Of a stretch of 64,000 nucleotides of DNA, positions 1 through 8,125 are shown piece after piece. Below the pieces are notes generated by a model, which did not search any database, was not told the origin of the DNA, and was given only the letters and a program-made list of their open reading frames with translations. This DNA comes from a bacterium (GTDB lineage: Bacteria > Actinomycetota > Acidimicrobiia > Acidimicrobiales > CATQHL01): NCBI GenBank assembly GCA_026708055.1, contig JAPOVS010000035.1:1-64000 (forward strand), written 5' to 3'. How positions within the stretch are numbered: the stretch's first letter is position 1; each line of letters begins with the position of its first letter. The position numbers were made by a program, and so were the translations under genes.

Positions 1-314
1 CCCTGCATGCCCCCAGGATCCCACACCCCGCACCGAAACGCGAGCCTTTCAGGCCGAATAAATCAGCAGTCTCCTAGGCGGCACAGCGGTGCCTCGACAG
101 GGCGGATCGGGGCGCAATGCGCTGAACGCCAGTCCGGAGGCCGGTCCCCGACACTGTCGCATCCTCGCGCCACACTGTCCGCATGGCACGGAGCGGACCC
201 GGCGAGCACTCCCGAACAGGCATGTCTCTGCTCGAACGGCGCCGGCAGTTTCCCGAGGAGGCGGTGCGGGCGTGGCCCGCCGCGGCGCGCCGTCGGCGCA
301 TCCACGGCTGCGGC
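1..314. other. No gene recognised
   Basis: Short open frames exist here on both strands, but they are rich in Arg, Pro, Ser and His, as expected for chance frames in GC-rich DNA. None shows a recognisable motif. The stretch probably belongs to the decayed mobile element whose transposase remnant begins near 315. Confidence 0.4.
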
Positions 315-483
315 GCTGTGGGCAGGTCCAACATCGTCGCTGCGAAAGACCGAGGACCGGGTCCTGTGACCACTAAGGTCGTCACCGGGACGGATGCGTA
401 CAGGCTGAGAGGGTTCGTGACCAACCACACCGCGCGAGGCGATCAGGTGTTTACCGACGACGCCGAGGGGAGGGTCGGGATGC
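315..483 (+). pseudogene. ISXO2/IS1595-like transposase fragment
   Basis: A stretch of about 56 codons inside a longer open frame (183-515) resembles the catalytic core of ISXO2-like (IS1595 family) transposases. It reads AAKDRGPG, then KVVTGTDAYRLRGFV, then VFTDDAEGRVGM. Known members show K-DR-TG-V-AKVV, T-A--L-GFV and VYTDE--AY-GL in that order. The zinc-binding N-terminus and the C-terminal catalytic end are missing, and the expected Tyr of the TDE--AY motif is not present, so this is a remnant. The frame ends at 515 in a TGA that overlaps the ATG of the methyltransferase. The family assignment comes from remembered motif patterns, not a search. Confidence 0.5.
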
Positions 484-511
484 GGACGCTCGACGTTGAC
501 CCGATTGCAGC

Positions 512-1531
512 ATGAATCTCACGGTTGAACGCAAGCTTGCGTTGCGGGCAGCGGTCAACGAGTGGATTTCCGTGAGCTTTCCTGAGCATCGGACCATGCT
601 CAGTCACGAGACGCCCGCGTACGCGCCAGACGTGGACGCGTGGACTGTTCTGCTCACCACCAAGCAGAACGGAGCCCGTGCGGTGCCGCTCGGCAGCGTG
701 GTCGTGGCGCACGACGCTTCGATCATCGCCGCGCCCGACCCTTCCGAAGTGCTGGCGCTGCTCGGCAACCAGCCGGACACGCGACCGCAGCCGTCCCGCG
801 ACTTGCTGTCAGGCGACGGGTACGAGTTCCGTTGCGGGGACGGCATCGAGGCCGCCGCCGACTTGCCGGACGGCAGCGTTGACTTGCTGCTCACCGATCC
901 GCCGTATGGGATCAGCCGCCGGTACACCTGCGAGGGGCAAGTGCCGCGTCGTCTTCGCAAGGATGGCAACGATTTTATCATGCCCCGCGGCCACTTCGGG
1001 GACTGGGACGAGGCTATCGACCCACATGAATGGACAGCGGTTGTGTTGCCGAAGGTCGCCGGGTGGGCGGTGACGTTCTGCGCGCAGGCGCAGATTGGCG
1101 CCTATTGCGACATCCTCACCGATCACGGTTTCGTAGCGGTCGGGCCGATGGTGTGGCAGAAAACGAATCCGGTGCCGTTCAATCACAAGTACAAGCCCGT
1201 GAACGCATGGGAGGCCGTGGTCGTCGGCAAGCGATCGGGCACCCCGTTCAACGGTCAGATGGTGCACAACGTCTTCGTACACAAGTCCCCGTCGCCTCAG
1301 CATCGCATTCACCCGACGCAGAAGCCGCTGCCGCTCGTGATGGAGTTCGTGCAGCTGTTCAGCCGTGTCGATGATCTCGTGTTCGATCCGTTCGCCGGCA
1401 GTGCCACGACTGTTATTGCTGCTCACGGGCAACGCCGACGTGTGATTGCGTACGAACGAGATCAAGCATTGTTCAGCACGGCGGTTCAGCGCGTTGAGGC
1501 CGAGACCGCCAGGATGCCGCTCTATGGCTGA
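512..1531 (+). CDS. DNA methyltransferase of a type II R-M system (N6-A or N4-C, beta class)
   Basis: This 339-residue protein is an S-adenosylmethionine-dependent DNA amino-methyltransferase. The catalytic motif IV, TDPPYG, lies near residues 128-133. The AdoMet-binding motif I, DPFAGSATT, lies near residues 292-300, preceded by HPTQKP. The order IV, then target-recognition region, then I is that of the beta class, which methylates adenine N6 or cytosine N4. The N-terminal 100 residues are not recognised. It overlaps the putative restriction gene by 8 nt, so the two are probably co-translated. Methylation would protect host sites from the nuclease. The recognition sequence cannot be read from the protein. 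Confidence 0.9.
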   Translation: MNLTVERKLALRAAVNEWISVSFPEHRTMLSHETPAYAPDVDAWTVLLTTKQNGARAVPLGSVVVAHDASIIAAPDPSEVLALLGNQPDTRPQPSRDLLSGDGYEFRCGDGIEAAADLPDGSVDLLLTDPPYGISRRYTCEGQVPRRLRKDGNDFIMPRGHFGDWDEAIDPHEWTAVVLPKVAGWAVTFCAQAQIGAYCDILTDHGFVAVGPMVWQKTNPVPFNHKYKPVNAWEAVVVGKRSGTPFNGQMVHNVFVHKSPSPQHRIHPTQKPLPLVMEFVQLFSRVDDLVFDPFAGSATTVIAAHGQRRRVIAYERDQALFSTAVQRVEAETARMPLYG

Positions 1532-2243
1532 CATCCATGACTTCGAGGCCACCTTTGACCGCGATACGAAGACGTGGATGGTGTACGCGGTGCTCCGCGA
1601 TCATCAATGGCACTGCCGTGAGTGCGAGTATGCTCATATCGGCATCACTCAGATCGCGGGCGGTTCCGGCATCCAGGGACTGCAACGCGGCACGAAATCG
1701 CGGCCCGGTCTGCTCATCGACAGCGACAACCACCTGTGCACAGACTGCGGACGCACGACGCGCCACGACCGTTGGCAGGGCAACTTCGCTCGAGCGATTC
1801 CGAGTTCGTCAATGCCGGTCGGGTTCGTACAACGTGCTGTTCGACTTCTCCACTCCCGTGACGTCGTGGAGTTGACCGAGCGATCCACGAATCAGCTGAC
1901 CGTTGATCACAAACTGCCGCAGATGCGCTGGAGTCCGGCAGAACAACAGCGGCAGACAGACTACAGCGGCATGAACGATGAAGAGATCCGCGAACGCTTC
2001 CAGCTGCTGAAGAAGTCGAATGGCAGCGTGAGCCACAATTTGCTCAAGTCACGAGCGTGTGAGCGTTGCTTCAAGTCGGGACAGCGTGGCACGCCCTTCG
2101 GGATCCGCTTCTTCTACTCCGGTGACGGCTCGTGGGCGCCACCGGACAAGCGGGATGCATCCGGCTGCGTCGGATGTGGTTGGTATGACTTCGACAAGTG
2201 GCGCAGTGCGCTCAACAGGACACTACGAGACGCAGACTCATGA
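1524..2243 (+). CDS. Putative HNH-type type II restriction endonuclease
   Basis: The start is the ATG at 1524, inside the last codons of the methyltransferase; the frame is open further upstream but only within that gene. The 239-residue product has four CxxC pairs (Cys31/34, 72/75, 179/182, 215/218) that could form zinc-binding sites. It also carries VDHKLP near residues 127-132 and HNLLKSR near 171-177, followed directly by CERC. An Asp-His followed by an Asn-x-x-Lys is the layout of the HNH (beta-beta-alpha metal) nuclease fold. Together with the overlap with the methyltransferase, this points to the cognate restriction enzyme. The fold call is by pattern only and the cleavage site is unknown. 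Confidence 0.7.
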   Translation: MADIHDFEATFDRDTKTWMVYAVLRDHQWHCRECEYAHIGITQIAGGSGIQGLQRGTKSRPGLLIDSDNHLCTDCGRTTRHDRWQGNFARAIPSSSMPVGFVQRAVRLLHSRDVVELTERSTNQLTVDHKLPQMRWSPAEQQRQTDYSGMNDEEIRERFQLLKKSNGSVSHNLLKSRACERCFKSGQRGTPFGIRFFYSGDGSWAPPDKRDASGCVGCGWYDFDKWRSALNRTLRDADS

Positions 2244-2316
2244 GGCGGGCCAGTCCGAGGCTCTCGCGGCTGCCGGCACCGAGTACAAGATAGAGAGTCG
2301 AGACGGGAGGGATACT

Positions 2317-2988
2317 TTGCCTGCACATGAGAGATTCAGTGTCGCCAGGCTTGGCGAGTTGCGGGCCCTGATCGGCGCGTCGCTCGTCTGCGACGCTCTG
2401 GACGATCTGGGGCGGCGGCACCAGTCCTTGGCACCGGGCTGTACCCCGCTGGTGGCCGGTCAGGTGCTCATGGGCTACGCCTTCCCCACGCGGGTGGCGC
2501 CTGCCGAGGAGATTCCCGAGGTGCCGTTCGTGGGTCTGCTGGCGGCTCTCGACGCCATCGGACCGGGCGAGGTCTGGGTCGGCGCAACCGGCGGGTTCCG
2601 CGGAGCGGCCCTCTGGGGGGAGCTACTGTCCACCGCCTCCATCGCCGCCGGTGCCGTCGGCGCGGTGCTGGACGGTTACGTCCGCGACGTCAGCGTCATC
2701 CGCAGCCTCGACTTCCCGGTGCTGTGCCGCGGCGTGGACCCCCGCAACATCAACGGCAGGGGAGAGGTGGTGGCGCACAACGTGACCGTCGAGGTGGGCG
2801 GCGTCGCCGTGGCGCCCGGCGACCTCGTCGTGGGCGACGACGACGGGGTGGTTATCGTGCCGCAGGCGCTCATCGACGAGGCCGTTGGCGCGGCCGTGGC
2901 GAAGACCGCCGGCGAGAGCCGGTTCCGCCAGGCGGTGCGAGAGGGAATGCCACCCGGCGAGGCGTTCAAGCACTTCGGCGTGCTCTGA
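2317..2988 (+). CDS. RraA-like protein (HMG aldolase / oxaloacetate decarboxylase family)
   Basis: I chose the TTG at 2317 because a GGAGG sits 6 nt upstream; the longer open frame overlaps the restriction gene. The 223-residue product resembles the RraA/MenG-like family, whose catabolic members are divalent-metal 4-hydroxy-4-methyl-2-oxoglutarate aldolases or oxaloacetate decarboxylases. Visible family features are VCDALDDLG near the start, the GAVLDGYVRD segment, and APGDLVVGDDDGVVIVP toward the C-terminus. A short-chain dehydrogenase follows 41 nt downstream. A second RraA-like gene lies at 15864-16529 in the same region. In a sugar-acid pathway it could cleave or decarboxylate a keto-acid intermediate. 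The substrate is not shown by the sequence. Confidence 0.85.
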   Translation: MPAHERFSVARLGELRALIGASLVCDALDDLGRRHQSLAPGCTPLVAGQVLMGYAFPTRVAPAEEIPEVPFVGLLAALDAIGPGEVWVGATGGFRGAALWGELLSTASIAAGAVGAVLDGYVRDVSVIRSLDFPVLCRGVDPRNINGRGEVVAHNVTVEVGGVAVAPGDLVVGDDDGVVIVPQALIDEAVGAAVAKTAGESRFRQAVREGMPPGEAFKHFGVL

Positions 2989-3029
2989 CGCGCTGGTCCC
3001 CGGATTCCGGCAGACAAGGAGAGAGGAAC

Positions 3030-3752
3030 ATGCCCAGGCATCTCGACCAACGGACCGCGCTCGTGACCGGCGCCGCCAGCGGCATCGGCCGGGCTTGCGC
3101 CGTACGGCTGGCCGAAGAGGGGCAGCGCGTCGCCGCCGCCGACCTGCAGACCGATCTCCTCGAGCAAATCGCCGACGACGTGGCCAGCATCCACACTCTC
3201 GACGTCACCGATTTCGCCGCGGTGCAGGCCACGGTGGCCGAGATCGGTCGCGTGGACGTGGTGGTGAACAGCGCCGGCATCATCGGTCCGCAGCTGCCCA
3301 TCTGGGAGGTGCCGCTGGAGGGCTGGGAGAAGACACTGGCGGTGAACCTCACCGGAACCTTCAACACCATCAAGGCCACGATGGGTGGCATGCGGGCGCG
3401 GGGCTGGGGCCGCATCGTGAACATAGCCAGCATCGCCGGCAAGGAGGGCAACCCGAACATGGTGGCCTACTCGGCCAGCAAGGCCGCCGTGATCGGCCTC
3501 ACCAAGTCGGTCGGCAAGGAGGCCTGCACCGACGGTGTGCTCGTCAACGCCGTGGCGCCCGCGGTCATCTCCACGCCCATGAACGCCGACACCGAGCCCG
3601 AGGTGATGGAATACATGATCTCGAAGATCCCCATGGGGCGCCTCGGCCTCGTCGACGAGGTGGCCGAACTCGTCTCGTGGCTGTCCTCGGACGCGTGCAG
3701 CTTCTCGACGGCCGCCGTCTACGACATCTCCGGGGGCCGGGCCACCTACTGA
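3030..3752 (+). CDS. Short-chain dehydrogenase/reductase
   Basis: The 240-residue protein is a classical SDR. The nucleotide-binding TGAASGIGRA lies near residues 12-21, NSAG near residue 81, the catalytic serine in the NIASIAG segment, and the YSASKAA active-site Tyr-Lys follows. The ATG at 3030 is preceded by AAGGAGAG. It probably forms an operon with the RraA-like gene. It is likely to oxidise a sugar, sugar acid or keto-deoxy sugar acid with NAD(P), but FabG-type annotation is equally possible from the sequence alone. The C-terminus ends just short of the convergent glycosylase gene, with 39 nt between them. Confidence 0.88.
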   Translation: MPRHLDQRTALVTGAASGIGRACAVRLAEEGQRVAAADLQTDLLEQIADDVASIHTLDVTDFAAVQATVAEIGRVDVVVNSAGIIGPQLPIWEVPLEGWEKTLAVNLTGTFNTIKATMGGMRARGWGRIVNIASIAGKEGNPNMVAYSASKAAVIGLTKSVGKEACTDGVLVNAVAPAVISTPMNADTEPEVMEYMISKIPMGRLGLVDEVAELVSWLSSDACSFSTAAVYDISGGRATY

Positions 3753-3791
3753 CCATCCGCTGCCGATCAGCGGCTCTCCCGGCCTTGTCAG

Positions 3792-4664
3792 CTACCAGCG
3801 GATCGGTTGCAGCCCCCGCTCGGCAAGGCGGAGGTTGCACACGGTGAGTGGATTCCCTCGCCGCAGGAGTTCGTCGCCTTCGGCGGGGTGGGGGTAATCC
3901 AGGTAGGCCACGCTGCCATCGGAGGCGAGGACGGCGGCGGGCAGCAGTGCTCGCAGGGCCGCATCGGCAAGCGTTCCGAAGCTGATGACCACCAGGGCCT
4001 GGTCCCGCCCCAGCAGGTAGTCGAGAAGACGCCGGAGCAGTGGCGCCCACAGCGGTCGGTGCCCCCGGGAATAGTGGGGATCGATGTCCAGCGAGAATCG
4101 GGTCAGGGTCAGGGAGGTATTGAGCAGGAGCACGCCCTGTGCCTTCCAGATATCGACCAGACCCTCCATCGGCTCGATTGCTCCGTGGCCGGCGCCGAAA
4201 TCGTCGCGGGCCCTGTGCCAGTCATTGATCGATGCGGCGTAGCCCGGATCACCGCTGCGATCTGCGACGATCAGTTGGAACAGTGTCCGCGTCAGCAGAC
4301 GCGAGAGTTCGTGCGCGACGGGTGCGTCGAGTGCGTGCCATGAGGCGAGTTGGCCGAACTCGAACCCGACGCCGGTCGCCTGGCCGACGGACGGATGCGG
4401 ATCCTGGCCCACCACGACGCAGCGGACACCGGCCGGATCCACGCCATCGAAAGCCTTGAACATGTGGGCGCCAGGTGGCGCTCCGAGCAGGGTCTGGTGA
4501 CGCCGCGGCGGGAAGACCGGCTCCCCGACATTGAGTTCGAGCGAAGGATCGATGTCCTCGAATCCCAATGCGGTGTCGCCGAGGATGGGGCGCCAGGCCG
4601 CGTCGAGGTCAGTCGGCCATCCCGCCAGTACCTCCTGCACCGCATCGCGCAGCCGGTAGGTCAC
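3792..4664 (-). CDS. Divergent uracil-DNA glycosylase
   Basis: The 290-residue product resembles family 1 uracil-DNA glycosylase (Ung), a base-excision repair enzyme that removes uracil from DNA. Motif A reads GQDPHPSVGQATGVGF near residues 86-101, where Ung normally has GQDPYHGPGQAHGL. The catalytic Asp is kept, but the usual Tyr-His pair is changed to His-Pro. WKAQGVLLLNTSLT matches the W--QGVLLLN-LT segment of the family. The C-terminal DYPHPAEG stands where HPSPLS is expected. The start is a GTG at 4664 that shares GTGA with the stop of the deaminase gene, so translation is probably coupled. It is longer than E. coli Ung (about 230 residues). Specificity may be altered. Confidence 0.75.
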   Translation of the reverse strand: MTYRLRDAVQEVLAGWPTDLDAAWRPILGDTALGFEDIDPSLELNVGEPVFPPRRHQTLLGAPPGAHMFKAFDGVDPAGVRCVVVGQDPHPSVGQATGVGFEFGQLASWHALDAPVAHELSRLLTRTLFQLIVADRSGDPGYAASINDWHRARDDFGAGHGAIEPMEGLVDIWKAQGVLLLNTSLTLTRFSLDIDPHYSRGHRPLWAPLLRRLLDYLLGRDQALVVISFGTLADAALRALLPAAVLASDGSVAYLDYPHPAEGDELLRRGNPLTVCNLRLAERGLQPIRW

Positions 4665-5134
4665 GTGCCCTCGGCGTTCGGCGGGCTGAATGCGTGGGGG
4701 AGAAGCGTGGCCGAGTCGGTCACGAGGAGATGGGAATGGCTGCGGTTCGCGCACAGGATCCGGATGGGTCGACCGAGCCGCAGAGAGAACTCATGGATGG
4801 TCTGGCGGCAGCGGCCGCAGGGGGTGCACGGCTCGTCGCCGTCCTCCCCGCCGGGGGCGCCGACCGTCGCGACCGCGACGATGTCGCGGTGCCCCGCCAT
4901 GTTCGCGGCGATGAACGCCGCCGGCTCGGCGCAGATCGTCTGCCCCATGGTGGCGTGCTCGAAGAACGAGCCGGTGAAGATCCCGCCGTCGCCGGTGCGA
5001 ACCGCAGCGCCAACATGCCAACCGGAATGGGGGTTGTACGCCCGCTCCATCACACCTGTGGCGGCATCGATGAGTTCGCGATCCTCCGCGCTGAGTTCGG
5101 CAGTGGGGCGTTGGGTCTCCGTTGGGTCGGACAT
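4661..5134 (-). CDS. Cytidine deaminase-like protein (CAE type)
   Basis: This 157-residue protein has the zinc-deaminase core. CAE lies at residues 68-70 and PCGRC at residues 105-109, giving three Cys ligands and the catalytic Glu. CAE instead of HAE is typical of cytidine deaminases and of blasticidin S deaminase. It would convert cytidine, deoxycytidine or an analogue to the uridine form. The ATG at 5134 has an AAAGG upstream. Its stop overlaps the glycosylase start. The GntR regulator lies 107 nt upstream on the same strand. The pairing with a uracil-DNA glycosylase may reflect pyrimidine handling or repair, unlike the sugar genes around them. Confidence 0.82.
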   Translation of the reverse strand: MSDPTETQRPTAELSAEDRELIDAATGVMERAYNPHSGWHVGAAVRTGDGGIFTGSFFEHATMGQTICAEPAAFIAANMAGHRDIVAVATVGAPGGEDGDEPCTPCGRCRQTIHEFSLRLGRPIRILCANRSHSHLLVTDSATLLPHAFSPPNAEGT

Positions 5135-5241
5135 GTCGTGGCTACCTTTCGAGGTCGAGCGTCGCAGAGATACCCCCCGCCGTTGTCGGCGCTGTGACTC
5201 GGTGTGCCGGTGTCCCGGGATCAGCGCGCGATCCGGTGCCC

Positions 5242-5979
5242 TCAGGAGATCGTTCCGAGCCAGAATTGCAGCCCGAAATCGAGATGTATCTCCATCTCGC
5301 GTCGTGCCCGCTCCGGATCGCGGTCGAGCACCGCCTCGCAGATCCGCGAGTGGTGCTCGAGTGCAGTCGAGAGCGTGTGGGCCATGGTGGTGGTCTTCAT
5401 GTGGCTGACGAGCAGCAGCTCCCGGCTGGTCTGGACGATGCGCCGGATGAAGCGGTTCTGGGCGGCGTCCGCCAGGATCGCGTGGAACGCCACATCGTGA
5501 CGCACGAAAGCCGGGGCATCGTCCAGCAGGCCGCGCATCTCCTCCACCTCGGCTGCGAGCGCCCTGCGCTGGTCGTCGTCGGCCAGGAGTGCGGCGCGCT
5601 CGGCAACCGCCGGCTCGATGAGCACCCGGGTCTCGTGCAACTCCGTGAGGATGTGGCGAACTTCCTCGGGATCGTCGAAGAACTCCAGCAGCGTCGGATT
5701 GAGGTAGTCCCAATCCTCGCGAGGTCGGACCTTCATCCGCTTGCCCTGAGAGACGTCGACCATGCCCAGCCGCGCCAGGGTCTGGACGACCTCGCGAGCG
5801 ACGGTACGCGAGACGGCAAAGGCCGCCGCCAGTTCGCTCTCCGACGGCATCGTCGTGGCCTCGGCGTCCTCCGAGGCGACCAGTCGCTGACCAACGACCT
5901 GTACGGCGCGGTCGGCCAGCTTCGGGGAGCGCTGGAAACCGTCTTCGGCGCCGGTCAGCATCGGTGTTGCATTCGTCAC
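5242..5979 (-). CDS. GntR-family (FCD) transcriptional regulator
   Basis: The 245-residue product has an N-terminal winged helix-turn-helix (about residues 22-85, including PSESELAAAFAVSRTVAREV) and an all-alpha FCD ligand-binding domain. The FCD metal-site pattern is visible as ETRVLIEPAVAERAA, the D--FH motif (HDVAFHAILADAA), and later HH--I (EHHSRICEAV). FCD regulators usually respond to a sugar acid or other carboxylate and often repress divergent catabolic genes. The gene is divergent from the SMP-30 lactonase gene. The 212-bp gap holds two copies of a 15-bp motif that also occurs before four other genes or operons up to 16.7 kb, so I infer that it controls this whole region. Confidence 0.88.
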   Translation of the reverse strand: MTNATPMLTGAEDGFQRSPKLADRAVQVVGQRLVASEDAEATTMPSESELAAAFAVSRTVAREVVQTLARLGMVDVSQGKRMKVRPREDWDYLNPTLLEFFDDPEEVRHILTELHETRVLIEPAVAERAALLADDDQRRALAAEVEEMRGLLDDAPAFVRHDVAFHAILADAAQNRFIRRIVQTSRELLLVSHMKTTTMAHTLSTALEHHSRICEAVLDRDPERARREMEIHLDFGLQFWLGTIS

Positions 5980-6056
5980 GCCTCATCACCTCAGCGTTCG
6001 TCCCGCGGATTCGAATGTCGACACGAGCCGATTGCGGGAGACTCGAATAGTCGTAT

Positions 6057-6071
6057 GAAAACCATATAAGT
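6057..6071 (-). promoter_or_regulatory. Operator-like site, copy 1
   Basis: On the minus strand this reads ACTTATATGGTTTTC. It fits the left half of the shared motif ACYTRT-ATG-AYRAGT found at six places between 6.0 and 16.7 kb. It lies in the divergent gap between the GntR gene and the SMP-30 gene, 44 nt from copy 2. Confidence 0.5.
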
Positions 6072-6114
6072 TCCGCGGCCCGCCACCAATCATTTGCCGC
6101 CGCTCGGCCGATCT

Positions 6115-6129
6115 ACTTGTCATATAGGT
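6115..6129 (-). promoter_or_regulatory. Operator-like site, copy 2
   Basis: On the plus strand this reads ACTTGTCATATAGGT, an imperfect palindrome of the TNGT-N3-ACNA type that GntR/FCD proteins bind. It differs by one base from copy 6 at 16691-16705. It overlaps the probable promoter of the SMP-30 gene, because a TAAGCT -10-like hexamer follows at 6133-6138. Confidence 0.6.
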
Positions 6130-6191
6130 CACTAAGCTAACATCACCGCGGGTTGGAGAATCCGTCACCGGGAGTGAAGGAGTCGTAGGCG

Positions 6192-7064
6192 ATGGTTGTA
6201 GAGCTTCACGCTGAGCAGGTGACGGACTCCATTACCTGGCACGGCGAGGGGCCCACGCCGCTGGACGAGGGATCGACGTTCGCCTGGTTGGACATGCTGG
6301 CAGGTGATGTGCTCATCCGAGCTTTCCCGGACGGCGCCATCGATCGGTACCCGGTCCACCCGGACGTCGTCTCCGTGGTGCGACCGCGTCTGGCCGGTGG
6401 GCTGGTCGTGACCACCGAACGTGACGTGGTCACCTATCCCGACGGCCTGGCTGGGTCGAGCAGCGTCCTGGCGACCCTCCCATTGCCTGAGGGGGTGCGA
6501 CTCAACGATGGCGGTTGCGACGCGCGGGGCAGGCTGTGGATCGGCTCGATGGCATACGACGTCACGCCGGGAGCCGGCGAACTCTACGTGGTCGACGAGG
6601 GCGGTTCGTTCGAGAGCGTGCTCACCGGTCTCACGATCTCCAACGGGCTCGCGTTCACCGCCGACGGGGCGCAGGCCTACTTCATCGACAGCACGACCCT
6701 GGCGGTGGATCGGCTCGTCCTCGGCGACGACGGCTCGGTCGAGTCGCGCCAGGTCTGGGCGACGGTGAAGGAAGGGTCGGGACTTCCCGACGGCTTGACC
6801 CTCGACGACGCCGGGGGAGTGTGGGTTGCGCTCTTCGGCGGTGGCACCGTGCTGAGGTTCGATGCCGGCGGCGAACTGGACACCATCGTCCGCCTTCCGG
6901 TCTCCCAGCCCACGGCGTGTTCCTTCCTGGGCACCACCGGGCGGCTCTTGATCACGACGTCCCGGTACGGGCTCGCCACCGATGCCGAGCTCCCGGCCGG
7001 CTCGCTCTTCGCCGTCGAGACCCCGCACCGCGGGCTGGCCCCCCACCCGTTCGGCTCGCGCTGA
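6192..7064 (+). CDS. SMP-30/gluconolactonase-like lactonase
   Basis: This 290-residue beta-propeller protein of the SMP-30/gluconolactonase/LRE family would hydrolyse a sugar lactone to the aldonate, using a divalent metal. Family marks are the metal-ligand Glu in HGEGP near residues 17-21, LNDGGCDARGRLWIG (Asn ligand), ISNGLAF (Asn ligand) and LPDGLTLDDAG (Asp ligand). An AAGGAG lies about 10 nt before the ATG. It is the first gene of a rightward cluster with an aldo/keto reductase and a dehydratase. This order suits oxidation of a sugar to its lactone, hydrolysis, and dehydration. Confidence 0.88.
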   Translation: MVVELHAEQVTDSITWHGEGPTPLDEGSTFAWLDMLAGDVLIRAFPDGAIDRYPVHPDVVSVVRPRLAGGLVVTTERDVVTYPDGLAGSSSVLATLPLPEGVRLNDGGCDARGRLWIGSMAYDVTPGAGELYVVDEGGSFESVLTGLTISNGLAFTADGAQAYFIDSTTLAVDRLVLGDDGSVESRQVWATVKEGSGLPDGLTLDDAGGVWVALFGGGTVLRFDAGGELDTIVRLPVSQPTACSFLGTTGRLLITTSRYGLATDAELPAGSLFAVETPHRGLAPHPFGSR

Positions 7065-7099
7065 CGGCCCGCCGCAGGCCGCGACGCTCAGGAGGCAGG

Positions 7100-8116
7100 A
7101 TGAGGACGAGACCGGTCGGCAGGACCGCACTGCGGGTCACCGAACTCGGCTTCGGGGGCGCCGGGCTGGGTGAACTCTTCGAACTCGTGTCCGAGCCCGA
7201 CGCCCAGGCCACGCTGGAGGCGGCGTGGAGCGCCGGGGTTCGCTACTTCGACACCGCGCCGTGGTACGGCCACGGTCTCAGCGAGCATCGCATCGGACAC
7301 TTCCTCCGCCAGAAGAGCCGCGCCGATTACGTCCTGTCCACCAAGGCCGGTCGGGTCTACACCGCGAAGGGCCGGGAGTCGACCTTCGACGGGGCGCCAT
7401 GGGTGGGCGGGCTGGATTTCGAACTGCGGTTCGACTACACCCGCAGCGGCATTCTGAGGTCCTACGAGGACAGCCTGCAACGATTCGGCATCAGCCGGGT
7501 GGACATCCTCAACGTCCACGATCTCGACCCCCTGTACCACGGCGAGGAAGGGGTCGCCGGCCGGCTGGACGAACTCGATGCGGGGGGCGGGTTCGGTGCC
7601 CTCGAGGAGTTGAAGTCGGCCGGTGTGATCGGCGCAATCGGCGCCGGGATCAACGAGCTGGGGATGATTCCGAGATTCCTGGAGCGATTCGACCTCGACC
7701 TGTTCGTGGTGGCGATGCCCTATACCCTGCTCGACCAGGAAGCCTTGGACGTCGAACTCCCGGCATGCTCGGCACGCGGGGTCGGCGTCGTGGTCGGCGC
7801 CCCGTTCGCCTCAGGGGTGCTGGCGACCGGCCCGAACGCCGAGGCCAAGTATGCCTACGCGACCCCTCCCACCGAGGTGACGGCGCGTGTCGAGCGGATG
7901 CGAGGTATCGCCGCCGCATTCGGCGTCAGCCTCATCGGCGCTGCCTTGCAGTTCCCACTCGGCCATCCCTCCGTGTGCGCGGTCATCCCCGGTGCCACGG
8001 CCGCCCATCAGGTCATCCAGAACACCGACGCCTTCGCCCGTGCCATCCCCCCTGACTTCTGGAAGGCTCTGCGGGACCAGGGCCTGATCCGCGCTGACGC
8101 GCCGCTTCCCGCCTAG
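7100..8116 (+). CDS. Aldo/keto reductase (aldose or fucose dehydrogenase-like)
   Basis: The 338-residue product is an AKR with the catalytic tetrad visible: Asp and Tyr in FDTAPWYGHG, Lys in STKAG, and His in LNVHD. The layout, with GFGGAGLGEL at the start and FDTAPWYG-G-SE, resembles the D-threo-aldose 1-dehydrogenase/L-fucose dehydrogenase and pyridoxal dehydrogenase branch, which oxidises a pyranose to the 1,5-lactone with NAD(P)+. The ATG at 7100 has an AGGAGG 6 nt upstream. It lies between the lactonase and an enolase-superfamily dehydratase, matching the first step of a non-phosphorylative pathway. The exact sugar is not determined. Confidence 0.87.
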   Translation: MRTRPVGRTALRVTELGFGGAGLGELFELVSEPDAQATLEAAWSAGVRYFDTAPWYGHGLSEHRIGHFLRQKSRADYVLSTKAGRVYTAKGRESTFDGAPWVGGLDFELRFDYTRSGILRSYEDSLQRFGISRVDILNVHDLDPLYHGEEGVAGRLDELDAGGGFGALEELKSAGVIGAIGAGINELGMIPRFLERFDLDLFVVAMPYTLLDQEALDVELPACSARGVGVVVGAPFASGVLATGPNAEAKYAYATPPTEVTARVERMRGIAAAFGVSLIGAALQFPLGHPSVCAVIPGATAAHQVIQNTDAFARAIPPDFWKALRDQGLIRADAPLPA

Positions 8117-8125
8117 GGGGATGGC

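Noticed and set aside
3792-5134. A prophage or mobile origin for the deaminase and glycosylase pair
   Set aside because: GC content looks like the neighbours and no repeats or integrase flank the pair.
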